Shown here one piece after another: positions 1 to 7,542 of a DNA stretch of 32,352 bases. How positions within the stretch are numbered: the first letter of the stretch is position 1; every line of letters begins with the position of its first letter. This DNA is from Nevskia sp. (GTDB lineage Bacteria > Pseudomonadota > Gammaproteobacteria > Nevskiales > Nevskiaceae). Location of the stretch: positions 1-32,352 of the forward strand of contig JAQGNS010000577.1 in assembly GCA_028291705.1 (NCBI GenBank), read 5' to 3'. Below the pieces are notes generated by a model. The model saw nothing but the letters and a program-made list of their open reading frames with translations. It did not search any database and had not been told where the DNA came from. The position numbers were made by a program, and so were the translations under genes.

Positions 1-339
1 CGCGCCGACATCCGCCTGCGGCTGGCGCAGCGCCTGTTCGAGGCGAGGCGCGCCGCCGGTTTCGCTGAAGTGGCCTTGCCGCTCGAAGCCGTGCTCAGTC
101 CGGAAGCCTGGGAGCGCGTGCGCGCCATGGGGCATGAACTGCTGCCCTCCGATTTCCGCTTCCAGCCGCAGGCGGGAATCGCGCCGGCGCCGGAGCTGCT
201 GTCGCTGCTGGATCAGAACGCGGCGGCACGGCAAGCGGCGGCGTCGCCGGCCGCCGAAGGCGGCACCATCGATTTCGACTTTCACGGCGAGATGGCGCGT
301 GTCGACAAGGCGCGCAGCGACGTATTCGGCGGGAGCTGA
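1..339 (+). CDS. C-terminal part of an unknown protein (5' truncated by window edge)
   Basis: Frame 1 is open from the first base to a TGA at 337-339, giving 112 visible residues, so the true start lies outside the window. The visible part is helical and Ala/Glu/Leu-rich, with an Ala/Pro-rich linker (about residues 80-88) followed by an acidic tail containing FDFHGEMARVD. I see no membrane segment and no motif I can assign to a family. Third positions are strongly G/C, supporting real coding. It converges on the phosphoesterase gene on the other strand, 28 bp away. Function unknown. Confidence 0.7.
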   Translation, partial: RADIRLRLAQRLFEARRAAGFAEVALPLEAVLSPEAWERVRAMGHELLPSDFRFQPQAGIAPAPELLSLLDQNAAARQAAASPAAEGGTIDFDFHGEMARVDKARSDVFGGS

Positions 340-367
340 TCGCGGCTGACGCGCGAAGGTTGTCGGC

Positions 368-1564
368 TCAGGGGTGGGCGGACGGCTCTGGCAATTGCGT
401 ATACACGTCGTCGCCGAATCCCGCAGACGTCTTCGCCGCATATCCCAGGTAAGGCAGGCCGAAAATATCCTCGACACTGCGCAGCATTGAATAGTGGTTG
501 TACGGTGTGGCGCTGATCGTGCCGGGCCGGATGAAGGGCGACAACAGTACTGCGCCGATGCGGCCGCCGCCGCGGCCGGTGAGCCCCGGAAACCGCGCGT
601 TCGGTCCCGACGTTTCGCCGCAGCAGGCCGAAGAGTCGGTTTGCGGGCCGTTGGATTCGTCGAAGGTCACGATCAGCAGGCCATCCTGTTTGAAGGCCGC
701 CGAGTCGAGGATCAGCGGCACCCACTGCCGCAGGAAGGCGTCGGCCGATACCAGGCCGCCGGGCTCGCCGTTGACGCAGGGTGAATCGTGGCCGTCGTGG
801 CACAGGCTCGGGGTAATGAAGGCGAAGTTCGGCGTGGTGGCGGCGCTGGCCAGATCGGCGCCCAGCTGCTTCAGGTTCACCACGTGCCGGTCGCAGCGGT
901 CGGGATCGTCGATGACGCGATGGAAGTAGACGAAGGGGTTGTGCTTGGTGGCGTACTGGTCGCCCGGCTCCGCTTTTCGCGCCGGGTCCTTCGCGCCGAT
1001 CCGCGGCCGCCCGCAACTGGCGGCCTCGCGTTGCAGGTTGTTGCCCATGTCTTCCATGTAGCCGCGCCAGCTCAGGCCGGCCTGCTCCAGCTGGTCCGGC
1101 AGGCTGGGCACGTCGGCGGCATAGACGCAGCCGCGGCCGACCGCCTGCCCGTCGGCATCGGCTGACGCGGTGGCCTTGAACTCGACGTAGTCGTGGCAAT
1201 CGGACTGCGTGTCCGGATTCGGTCCCTGCCCGCTGATCATGGCGATGTAGTTGCCCTGGCTGTAGTGGGCGGTGCCGTAGTAGTTGGACAACAACGCGCC
1301 TTGTGCCGGCAGCGTCTTCGCCAGATAGGCGGCGGGGGAAGTCGCGCCGAAGGAATTTTCGTAGTCCTCGTTCTCCAGCACCAGCAGGAAGACGTGGCCG
1401 ATGCGCGGTGGTTTGGCCGGTGTTGGCGCAGCGGGTGATGCTGTCATGGCAACGCCGGCTTCGACGGAACGCGCGCCGCTGCCGCAGGCGACAAGCAGGC
1501 CGAGCAGCGTGCAGTTGCCGATGAAGGCGAGGTGGCGGCGAAAGCTCCGTGCGGATGTGCGCAT
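368..1564 (-). CDS. Phosphoesterase-family lipoprotein (acid phosphatase / phospholipase C-like)
   Basis: The protein looks like a secreted or membrane-anchored phosphatase of the phosphoesterase family (PF04185 type: acid phosphatases and phospholipase C relatives). The N-terminus has a basic stretch, a hydrophobic core and the lipobox LVAC, implying lipidation after export. Family hallmarks follow in order: LVLENEDYENSFG near residues 62-73 with the metal-binding acidic residues, HYSQGNYIAMISGQ near 100-113, KHNPFVYFHRV, FITPSLCHDGHD, LLIVTFDES and RIGAVLLSPFIRPG near the C-terminus. About 398 residues is normal for the bacterial acid phosphatase branch. A TTG two codons upstream (1570) could also start it; I prefer the in-frame ATG at 1564. 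No strong ribosome-binding site is visible. Substrate cannot be told from sequence. Confidence 0.85.
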   Translation of the reverse strand: MRTSARSFRRHLAFIGNCTLLGLLVACGSGARSVEAGVAMTASPAAPTPAKPPRIGHVFLLVLENEDYENSFGATSPAAYLAKTLPAQGALLSNYYGTAHYSQGNYIAMISGQGPNPDTQSDCHDYVEFKATASADADGQAVGRGCVYAADVPSLPDQLEQAGLSWRGYMEDMGNNLQREAASCGRPRIGAKDPARKAEPGDQYATKHNPFVYFHRVIDDPDRCDRHVVNLKQLGADLASAATTPNFAFITPSLCHDGHDSPCVNGEPGGLVSADAFLRQWVPLILDSAAFKQDGLLIVTFDESNGPQTDSSACCGETSGPNARFPGLTGRGGGRIGAVLLSPFIRPGTISATPYNHYSMLRSVEDIFGLPYLGYAAKTSAGFGDDVYTQLPEPSAHP

Positions 1565-1740
1565 ATTCAAGGCAGAGGAACAGGGTGGAGGGAATGGAGC
1601 AGTGTAGGGCCTGACGGCGAGGCCGGGCCAATGCGGCGGCGCGCAACTTTTCGCAACGCTTGCGGAGGGCGACCGGCAAAACGTGCAAAATGGGATATGG
1701 CCGGCTCAGGGCCCATGCTTTCCTACCTCGATACGAGCGC

Positions 1741-2142
1741 ATGTCCAAGTACAAACGTGCCGGCCTGGTCTTCGTCTTCCTCTGGTTCTTCGGCGGCGGC
1801 ATCGGCCACTTCGTCGTCACGGATTTCTTTGTCGGCATCGTGCCGCCTTACATCCCCTGGCCGCTGGCGGCGGTCTACGTCAGCGGCGTGTTCGAATTGC
1901 TCGGGGCTTTCGGCCTGATCCCGCGGGCGACGCGGCCGTGGGCCGGCGCGGGTTTGTTGCTGCTGATCCTCTGCGTGTCGCCGGCCAATATCTACATGTG
2001 GCAGCACCCGGAGCTGTTCCCCAAGTTTCCACCCGCGCTGCTGGGTGTGCGTCTGGTGATCCAGGCGCTGCTGATCGTGGTGGTGTGGTGGAGCACGCGC
2101 GTGCCGCGCGGTCCGGCGCCGCTTGCCGCACGCCAGGTCTGA
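1741..2142 (+). CDS. DoxX-like integral membrane protein
   Basis: A 133-residue protein with four hydrophobic segments (roughly 8-28, 41-62, 70-92 and 103-122), the size and topology of the DoxX/DUF4267-like small membrane proteins. FELLGAFGLIPR after the second segment and the NIYMWQHPE stretch are typical of that group. The frame stays open upstream to 1660, but the ATG at 1741 gives a normal short cytoplasmic N-terminus (MSKYKRAG) before the first helix. It converges on the fatty acid hydroxylase gene, with 21 bp between stop codons. The biochemical role of this family is poorly defined; I infer only a membrane protein. Confidence 0.75.
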   Translation: MSKYKRAGLVFVFLWFFGGGIGHFVVTDFFVGIVPPYIPWPLAAVYVSGVFELLGAFGLIPRATRPWAGAGLLLLILCVSPANIYMWQHPELFPKFPPALLGVRLVIQALLIVVVWWSTRVPRGPAPLAARQV

Positions 2143-2163
2143 GCAAGACGCAAGCTGCCGGCG

Positions 2164-2886
2164 CTACTTGCGCAGGCCCAGTGTGCTGGTGGTGCCGGAG
2201 CGGCCGATGTCTTCCACCGCCGGCGCGGTACCGAAGAAACGGTCGCCGCTGCCCATCGATACACCCCACCAGAAGTTTTCGTTGCGGAAGTGGTGGTAGC
2301 GGTGTTCGCGCACGCGCCGCTGATAGTGGCCGATATCCGGGCACCAGGGAATGTGCGCGAGGTAGTGCACCCATTCGTAGTGCAGGCCGAGGAGCAGGTA
2401 AGTCACTTCACCGGTGAGCACCAGTTCCTTCCATGGCCACAGCGCCCATAGGAGCAGCGCCACAGTAGGCAGGGTGAGCACGTGGACATGGCGCGGGATG
2501 AACACCCACTTCAGATTCCAGGGATCGGCATGGTGGCGGCGATGCGTCACCGGCAGGTAGAAGTCGAAGGTACGGCCGAACAGCCGGCGTGGCCGGTAGT
2601 GCAGCAGGTAGACGTGGATCAGCCATTCGTTGAAGGGGAAGTAGGCGAGCACCGCCAGCGCCACCAGTGCGTCCTTCCAGCCGAACGGGGCGATCGCACC
2701 GCGCCAGGCACCGAAGCCGAGTGCGAAGGCGGCGATCAGCAGCGGGCTGGGGTGGGCCCAGAACAGCCTGAGTGCACTGCGCCGGTCGCGCGGCAGTGTA
2801 TCCGGCGGACGCATGGGATTGCGCCGGGCGGTTTCCTCCGCGCCGATCATGACCTGGTCGTCGCTGCGATTGGCTGTCTGGTTCAT
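2164..2886 (-). CDS. Fatty acid hydroxylase / sterol desaturase family protein
   Basis: A 240-residue integral membrane di-iron oxygenase of the fatty acid hydroxylase superfamily (PF04116 type). The histidine clusters expected to bind the two irons are present in order: HVYLLH (H91, H96), THRRHH (H115, H118, H119), HYEWVHYLAH (H169, H174, H178) and HRYHH (H195, H198, H199). Hydrophobic segments lie near 48-66, 72-92, 135-150 and 157-170. The frame extends upstream to 2985, but that part overlaps the regulator gene; the ATG at 2886 lies one base after the regulator's TGA, so the two genes are almost certainly one operon with coupled translation. Relatives hydroxylate fatty acids, sterols or carotenoids; the substrate here is not identifiable, though the FadR-type partner favours an acyl lipid. 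Confidence 0.85.
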   Translation of the reverse strand: MNQTANRSDDQVMIGAEETARRNPMRPPDTLPRDRRSALRLFWAHPSPLLIAAFALGFGAWRGAIAPFGWKDALVALAVLAYFPFNEWLIHVYLLHYRPRRLFGRTFDFYLPVTHRRHHADPWNLKWVFIPRHVHVLTLPTVALLLWALWPWKELVLTGEVTYLLLGLHYEWVHYLAHIPWCPDIGHYQRRVREHRYHHFRNENFWWGVSMGSGDRFFGTAPAVEDIGRSGTTSTLGLRK

Positions 2887-2887
2887 C

Positions 2888-3631
2888 TCATGCCCCTTCG
2901 CCGGTGCTTGTATCAAGCGTGCGTTCCAGCGCCCGCCGGCCGATCTCCACGTGACGCCGGCCAGCCGTGCGTGCGGCCTCGGCATCGCCCGCCGCCACCG
3001 CCCGCACGATGCGGCCCAGGCCGGCGAGGTCGCGGAATTCCGCTTCCATGACCCGGGTCAGCAGCCCCCATACCTGGCGATAGGTTCTCTGCATCGAGTT
3101 GAACGCCAGGCGGAAGGCGATGTTGTCGCTCGCCGCGACCAAGGCCTTCCAGAATTCGAAGCAGTGGTTTTGCAGTGCGCCGACGTCGCTGTCCGCTGCG
3201 CGCATCTGTTTCAGCAGTGCCTGCAGTTCCGCGGCCAGTATGGCGCCGCCGTGTTCGGCCGCGGCGGCGGCGATGTCCGGCGCCAGCGCCGAGCGCATCG
3301 CCATGATCGAGCGCACCGCCGCGCCGCTGACGCGGCCGCGCTTGTCGAGCAACAGGCTCGGCAACAATTCCAGGCCGGCCTCGTCCAGGTAATCCAGCAC
3401 GACATGGTTGCCGCCCTGGCGCACCGCGATCAGCCGCGACTGCTGCAGGCGCTTGATGGCCTCGCGCACGGCGCCGCGATTGACGCCGAGGGCTTCCGAC
3501 AACTCGCGCTCCGAAGGCAGGCTGGCGCCGGCCGTGAGTTCGCGCCGGACGATGCGGTCCTTGAGCTGGAGGTATACGGATTCCGACAGCGATTGCCGGG
3601 AGACCGGACGGAATGGACTGGCGACGGACAT
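2888..3631 (-). CDS. GntR family transcriptional regulator, FadR (FCD) subfamily
   Basis: A 247-residue GntR-type regulator. The N-terminal winged helix (about 12-75) carries the hallmarks SLPSERELSEALGVNRGAV (a run of the recognition helix region) and AIKRLQQSRLI; the C-terminal helical ligand-binding domain (about 85-235) matches the FCD type, with metal-site-like residues in HCFEFWKALV and RRHVEIGRRALE. FCD regulators bind acyl-CoAs or small carboxylates. It is the first gene of a two-gene operon with the fatty acid hydroxylase (1-bp gap), so it probably controls that gene and itself. An imperfect inverted repeat directly upstream is a candidate operator. Confidence 0.88.
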   Translation of the reverse strand: MSVASPFRPVSRQSLSESVYLQLKDRIVRRELTAGASLPSERELSEALGVNRGAVREAIKRLQQSRLIAVRQGGNHVVLDYLDEAGLELLPSLLLDKRGRVSGAAVRSIMAMRSALAPDIAAAAAEHGGAILAAELQALLKQMRAADSDVGALQNHCFEFWKALVAASDNIAFRLAFNSMQRTYRQVWGLLTRVMEAEFRDLAGLGRIVRAVAAGDAEAARTAGRRHVEIGRRALERTLDTSTGEGA

Positions 3632-4313
3632 GTGGTCATCTTATCATACCAGTTGGGGCGAGGGTCAGACGCAAGGAACGGACAGGACAAGCCGGTCGCG
3701 TACCGGCTGGTTGTTATTTCAGTACCGGGCCAATCGGTACGGTACATTCCAGAATCGCGCAGGCGGCGTCGGCTCAAAGAGCAAAACTGGTGCAAAAATG
3801 AACAATTGATGCAGTGCAAAAATCGCCGGATGCCCTGCGCGCGGGCATGTTGCATTGCGATTTATTGCGGCGTTGGCGTCTTTGGCGGCAATCGCTCTCA
3901 AACAGTGCAGGCGTGTACGCCGCGGCGTCGGTGCAATGGCTTGTAGACTTTATTATTCAAGCGGGCAAATAGCACTTCACAAGCGATGGTGCAATCGACT
4001 AAAGTCAGCCCACGATCAGGGACGATCTGCGCCGCACAGGCGCGCAAGCAAAATAAAAAAGGGAATCACGCAAACTTCCACCAAGTAGATCTTGGCAACC
4101 CACGGCAGGGCGACATTCGCGCTTCAGGTGTAGACGCCGAATATCGTTGCACTTGCGCCGTCCGTCTGCCCTGATTTCAGGTACCCGCCCGACGGCATTC
4201 GGTGGCGTATGGGCGGTGCGGTGGAGACGCGGGGTCTGTTGTGAAATGGGGCATTGAGAAAAAAGGCGTCGGACTTTTCCGCCGTCGATTCTGGGATACC
4301 TGGGAGGTAGCCT
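3632..4313. other. 680-bp intergenic region with no convincing gene
   Basis: Between the regulator and the small membrane protein the sequence is locally less GC-rich and no frame has coding-like third-position composition. Candidate ORFs here begin with weak starts and encode Arg/Ser-rich shadow-like peptides. Visible details are a perfect 12-bp palindrome ACGCCGCGGCGT at 3917-3928 and A-rich tracts near 4047-4061 and 4259-4265. I see no RNA gene or transposon end. Confidence 0.5.
3633..3651. promoter_or_regulatory. Candidate operator/promoter of the FadR-type regulator operon
   Basis: TGGTCATCTTATCATACCA has TGGT/ACCA inverted arms separated by 11 bases, immediately before the regulator's start codon (3631). 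On the minus strand it contains TATGAT (3647-3642), a good -10 box placed so that the transcript would start a few bases before the ATG. TGGT/ACCA half-sites are typical of FadR-type GntR regulators, although the usual spacing is much shorter. No convincing -35 is present. Confidence 0.35.
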
Positions 4314-4556
4314 GTGAAAATTGTAAAGCCCGTCCGGAGACTCCACTTCGGGGATGCACTGGCACGAGAGGATTACGCTGAGCTGAGTCTGATCTGGCCC
4401 GATACGGTGAATCAGAATTTCACCGCGGACCTCGTCGATGTTGCCCGTACCCTGGTTTACCTGACGATTTCGGTGCCCTTGTACCTGCTGGCCAGCATCG
4501 CCTTGGCCGTTGCGCTGTATATCCGCTGCGCCGGCCTGTTGCTGCTGGCCGACTAG
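4314..4556 (+). CDS. Small membrane protein, unknown function (GTG start)
   Basis: An 80-residue protein starting at GTG 4314, preceded at a six-base spacing by GGAGG (4303-4307), a strong ribosome-binding site that decides the start. Residues 1-44 are polar; 45-78 form one long or two short hydrophobic segments (TLVYLTISVPLYLL and IALAVALYIR), suggesting a C-terminal membrane anchor or hairpin. Third positions are mostly G/C, unlike the preceding 600 bp, which supports genuine coding. I do not recognise the family. It is isolated and converges with the Fpg/Nei gene over a 418-bp gap. Confidence 0.6.
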   Translation: MKIVKPVRRLHFGDALAREDYAELSLIWPDTVNQNFTADLVDVARTLVYLTISVPLYLLASIALAVALYIRCAGLLLLAD

Positions 4557-4615
4557 CGAGGGTATCGCTGCGACGGCGACCGCAGGCCGGTGCCGTCGCC
4601 AGCCGCGATGCCTGA

Positions 4616-4629
4616 ATGGGAGGTCCCAT
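4616..4629. repeat. Perfect inverted repeat ATGGGA-GG-TCCCAT
   Basis: A 14-base near-palindrome with six-base perfect arms, 60 bases after the small membrane protein gene and 12 bases before a larger hairpin (4641-4677). It could be a dimeric protein binding site; no U-tract follows, so it is not a standard terminator. Confidence 0.35.
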
Positions 4630-4640
4630 CCGGCTTTCCC

Positions 4641-4677
4641 TCGAACATTGTAAAAATCCCGTGTCGGGAATGTTCGA
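4641..4677. other. Two-part hairpin: nested inverted repeat in intergenic DNA
   Basis: Outer arms TCGAACATT (4641-4649) and AATGTTCGA (4669-4677) are perfect 9-bp complements. Inside them, directly stacked on the 3' side, CCCG (4658-4661) pairs with CGGG (4665-4668) around TGT, leaving an A-rich bulge (4650-4657) on one side only. This would fold as RNA or be read as a bipartite protein site. No T-tract follows. Confidence 0.45.
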
Positions 4678-4974
4678 TTCCTGTAAATATCGCGTTGCAT
4701 CCAAAATCTTTCCGGCGATGACGGTCCCGGCTTCAGCTTGGTGCACCCAAGGCTATCCACAGTCCCTGTCGATAACTTTTGTACAACTCCCGCCGGCCGG
4801 CGCCGGAATGCCCGTCGTTGCGCGCTTTTTACCGGTTGTGACGAAATTCTGACCAAGCCGTGAAGGCTGTGGATGAAGGGTTTTTCGCTGCACTGCAAAA
4901 ACGCCTGTCGACCACGGCTTGTGCGCTGTAATAATTTTCTGGGGCACGCTGCGCCCGCTTTGGGCCCTGCTGTT

Positions 4975-5862
4975 TCAGCGTTCCAGTTCGTCGATGGTCT
5001 TGGGCCAGTTGCTCTTCAACAGCCGCGACAGGGCGCGATCCGCCAGCAGACGGCCTTCGGTCTGGCAGCGTGCGCAGTAGTTGGCTTCGTTGTCGGCGTA
5101 GACGATGCGCTGCACCGGCGCGCCGCACACCGGGCAGGGCTGCCTGTAGCGGCCATGTACCGCCATCTCCGGGCGGAACGCGGTGACTTTCTCCGGCCAG
5201 CCGGTGCCGGCTTCACGGCGCAGACGCTCGGTCCATTCGGCGAGCACGTTACGTGTTGCGTCGAACAGTCTTTGCTGTTCGGCGCCGCTGAGCGCGCGCG
5301 TCTGCTTGAAAGGAGAGAGTTGCGCGCGATGCAGGATCTCGTCGGAGTAGGCATTGCCGATGGCGCTGAGCACCCGGGGATCGGTCAGCGCGCGCTTCAG
5401 CGTGTGATTCTCGCGCGCCAGTGCGGCGACGAAGGCGTCGAGGCTTGCCTGCGCCACTTCCAGGCCGCCGCGGTCGAAGTCTTTCAGACTGTCCCGGCCG
5501 CTCAGCAGGTGCAGCGCCGCACGGCGCTTCTTGCCGTGTTCCACCAGCAGCAGCGTGCCGTGTTCGAAATCGAATGCGGCCAGGCCGGTGCCCTTGGGCA
5601 GCGGCGCATCCGGCTTCTTCCAGTGCAGCCGGCCCAGGATCATCAGGTGGATCACGGCGAAGTACTCGCCCTCGAATTCGAACACCAGCCGCTTGCCGAT
5701 ACGCGAGGCACCTTTCAATTTGCGCATTGCGAACGCCGCGGGCGGCGGTTCCACCGTGCGCAGCACGAAGGGATTGCCGATGCGCAGCCGCAGCAGCGGC
5801 GCATCCAGGGCGATGGCCTCGATGCGTTCCAGATAAACCGTCAGGTCCGGCAGTTCGGGCAT
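4975..5862 (-). CDS. Fpg/Nei family DNA glycosylase
   Basis: A 295-residue base-excision repair glycosylase/AP lyase. It starts MPELPD, giving the catalytic Pro2 and Glu3 after Met removal; RIGKRL holds the conserved beta-clamp lysine (K57). The helix-two-turn-helix region is at about 155-185 (IGNAYSDEILHRA). The C-terminal zinc finger has C243, C246, C263 and C266. In place of the usual finger-loop arginine motif of Fpg and Nei (as in GGRxTxxC), this protein has YADNEANYC, a feature of a separate, widespread Fpg/Nei subfamily, so damage specificity may differ from MutM. It is last in a leftward run of four genes. Confidence 0.88.
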   Translation of the reverse strand: MPELPDLTVYLERIEAIALDAPLLRLRIGNPFVLRTVEPPPAAFAMRKLKGASRIGKRLVFEFEGEYFAVIHLMILGRLHWKKPDAPLPKGTGLAAFDFEHGTLLLVEHGKKRRAALHLLSGRDSLKDFDRGGLEVAQASLDAFVAALARENHTLKRALTDPRVLSAIGNAYSDEILHRAQLSPFKQTRALSGAEQQRLFDATRNVLAEWTERLRREAGTGWPEKVTAFRPEMAVHGRYRQPCPVCGAPVQRIVYADNEANYCARCQTEGRLLADRALSRLLKSNWPKTIDELER

Positions 5863-5930
5863 GGCTGAGCCGAGTCGGTGACCGTTGCAGTGTAGCCCGG
5901 ACCCGATTCAGAAAGCCGCATGGCGATGCG

Positions 5931-6566
5931 TCAGCGCATGCCGTTGGCGCGTCGAGTGCGCTCGATATCGAATTGCCAGGGCTGGCCGTAGCCGGGCGCG
6001 CTGTAGACCAGGAATTGCGGAAAGCGCGGATCGGCGTGCTCGCGGCTGGTGACGAGCACGTTGCGCTCGATATCGACGTGGCCGAAAGCATAGGGAGCAT
6101 CCGGCAGGTTCAGGCCGAGGCTGCCGGTTGCACCGGTGTCGCGCCGTCGCAGGTAGTCGCGCAGGAAGAACGGGGCGGCGCCGAACGGCTGTGTCGTTAC
6201 CCGGTACCAGTAGGGGCCTTGCCGCATGGGCCAGCGCTGGAAGACATAACACCCGAAGACGATCACGCAGCGTTCGCCGCTGCGCATCAGTTGCGGGCGG
6301 GCCATGGCGGCCGCCGCATCGCCCGCCGCAATCTCACCCATGGCCTCGCACGGTGCCGTCGCGTTGTGCTGGAAATACAGCCGATGCCGGGATTCCGGCC
6401 GGCCGCGCGCGTACTCGCGCCAGGCTTCGTCGATCAGCCATTCGCCGCCGGTGAAACGCAGGCAGACGCTGGTGCGCTGTATCGGCTCGTGAATCGGTAT
6501 GGCGGTGGTCGCTGCGGGCGGCGTTGGCCGTGCGGTAATGGACTGCAAAGCTGGAGAGGATGACAT
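5931..6566 (-). CDS. Hypothetical protein
   Basis: A 211-residue protein with good coding composition and an ATG start. It has no signal peptide or membrane segment. Tryptophan, tyrosine and arginine are frequent, with recognisable stretches such as GPYWYRVTTQPFG and FPQFLVYSAPGYGQPW. The first 30 residues are Thr/Pro/Ala-rich and probably disordered. I do not recognise the family. It lies between the Fpg/Nei glycosylase (68 bp downstream) and an alpha/beta hydrolase (97 bp upstream), all on the minus strand, which allows cotranscription but gives no functional clue. Confidence 0.7.
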   Translation of the reverse strand: MSSSPALQSITARPTPPAATTAIPIHEPIQRTSVCLRFTGGEWLIDEAWREYARGRPESRHRLYFQHNATAPCEAMGEIAAGDAAAAMARPQLMRSGERCVIVFGCYVFQRWPMRQGPYWYRVTTQPFGAAPFFLRDYLRRRDTGATGSLGLNLPDAPYAFGHVDIERNVLVTSREHADPRFPQFLVYSAPGYGQPWQFDIERTRRANGMR

Positions 6567-6663
6567 GGCGCACTCGATGCGGCGGGCGGGATCGGCCCTG
6601 CATTGATGCTAGGGAGTGCAGATGCCGTCCCGGTGCGGGATTTGTGCAAAAAATGTGGAATCG

Positions 6664-7488
6664 TCAGCGACCAGCCAAGAAAGATTCCAGTGCCTGGTTG
6701 AAGGCCGGCGCATTCCACAGGTTCATCGCGTGCGAAGCGCTGGCGATGGTGGCTCGCTGTGCGCCGGGCAGGAGCGCGGCGAGCGCCTCCAGTACGGCGG
6801 GATAGGGCGCGGGACTTTGCGCGCCGCCGACCAGCAGCAGGGGCAGGCGCAGACCTGCCGCCGTGGCCGCGGTGACGGTTGCGTAGGTCTCCGCCACCTG
6901 GCCGAACAGGGTGTTGGCGTTGTCGCGCATCATGCGCTTGAGCCAGGGCACCATGCGCGCCCAGGTGCCGGCGCCGCTGACGGTGTCGATGAACAGCTCG
7001 AGCGCGCCATCCGCATTTCCGGCCTGGAGCAGCGCTAGCGAGCGGCGGCGGAAGCCGCTGCGGTCCAGGTCGGCCGCTTGGCCGCCTGATACCGTGCCGA
7101 CGCCAAGGCCCGGTTCGGCGAGCACCAGGGAGCGCAACAGTTCCGGGTGCTGCCGCGCCAGCAGCCAGGCCACGGTGCCGCCGCGTGAGTGCCCCACCAG
7201 ATCCACCGGCCCCGTTTCCAGGGCGTCGATGAAGGCGGCGAGATCGTCGGCATGCTGCTGCGGCGAAAAGCCGGCGCCGCTGCCGTCCCAGCTTTCGGGC
7301 CAGTAGTGGCGCAGGCTGACCGTGATGACGTGGCGCTGCGCCGACAGCGGTTCCATTTGTGGCCGCCAGAAACGGTAGTCGCAGAGACTCCCGTGCACCA
7401 GCAGCAGGGGCTTGCCGCTGCCGGCTTCGACATAAGTCATGTCGTAGCCGTTGACGCGGAGGGTGAGGGGAGCGGAGGTGGTCGGCAC
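6664..7488 (-). CDS. Alpha/beta hydrolase
   Basis: A 274-residue hydrolase of the alpha/beta fold. LLLVHGSLCDYRFW (28-41) provides the oxyanion-hole HG; DLVGHSRGGTVAW (96-108) is the nucleophile elbow with Ser101; SHAMNLWNAPAF near 252 supplies the catalytic His. The acid residue is expected just after strand 6, but I cannot place it with certainty. The start is a GTG at 7488 that gives a full first beta strand (LTLRVNGYDMTYVEAGSGKP); the first in-frame ATG would cut into that strand. No signal peptide, so cytoplasmic. It lies 54 bp after the LexA-like repressor gene on the same strand. Substrate unknown. Confidence 0.85.
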   Translation of the reverse strand: MPTTSAPLTLRVNGYDMTYVEAGSGKPLLLVHGSLCDYRFWRPQMEPLSAQRHVITVSLRHYWPESWDGSGAGFSPQQHADDLAAFIDALETGPVDLVGHSRGGTVAWLLARQHPELLRSLVLAEPGLGVGTVSGGQAADLDRSGFRRRSLALLQAGNADGALELFIDTVSGAGTWARMVPWLKRMMRDNANTLFGQVAETYATVTAATAAGLRLPLLLVGGAQSPAPYPAVLEALAALLPGAQRATIASASHAMNLWNAPAFNQALESFLAGR

Positions 7489-7542
7489 GGGATCGTGGGT
7501 TATGGGTATGGGCGGTGGATATTGTGCGGGCTTGCGGGCTCC

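Larger units (their letters stand above)
4557..4974. other. 418-bp intergenic region with hairpins and DnaA-box-like motifs
   Basis: This gap between convergent genes contains no good ORF. Besides the hairpins listed separately, it holds three 8-of-9 matches to the DnaA box TTATCCACA: CTATCCACA at 4753-4761, the reverse of TTATCGACA at 4767-4775 and the reverse of TCATCCACA at 4868-4876. No replication gene lies nearby, so a replication origin is not supported; I record the motifs only. Confidence 0.35.

Noticed and set aside
282-1838. Long minus-strand ORF of 518 residues
   Set aside because: It is in a different frame over the phosphoesterase gene, is extremely Arg-rich and lacks any family motif; the 368-1564 frame carries clear phosphoesterase signatures.
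2813-3946. Plus-strand ORF of 377 residues
   Set aside because: It runs opposite to the FadR-type regulator gene and is an Arg/Gln/Gly-rich shadow; the regulator frame has a clear winged helix and FCD domain.
4005-4898. Minus-strand ORF of 297 residues over gaps and the small membrane protein
   Set aside because: Composition is shadow-like, with no motif, no ribosome-binding site and poor third-position pattern; the opposite 80-residue frame has a strong ribosome-binding site.
4557-4974. Chromosomal origin of replication
   Set aside because: Only three imperfect DnaA boxes, no AT-rich unwinding region of note and no dnaA, dnaN, gyrB or parA/B genes in the window.
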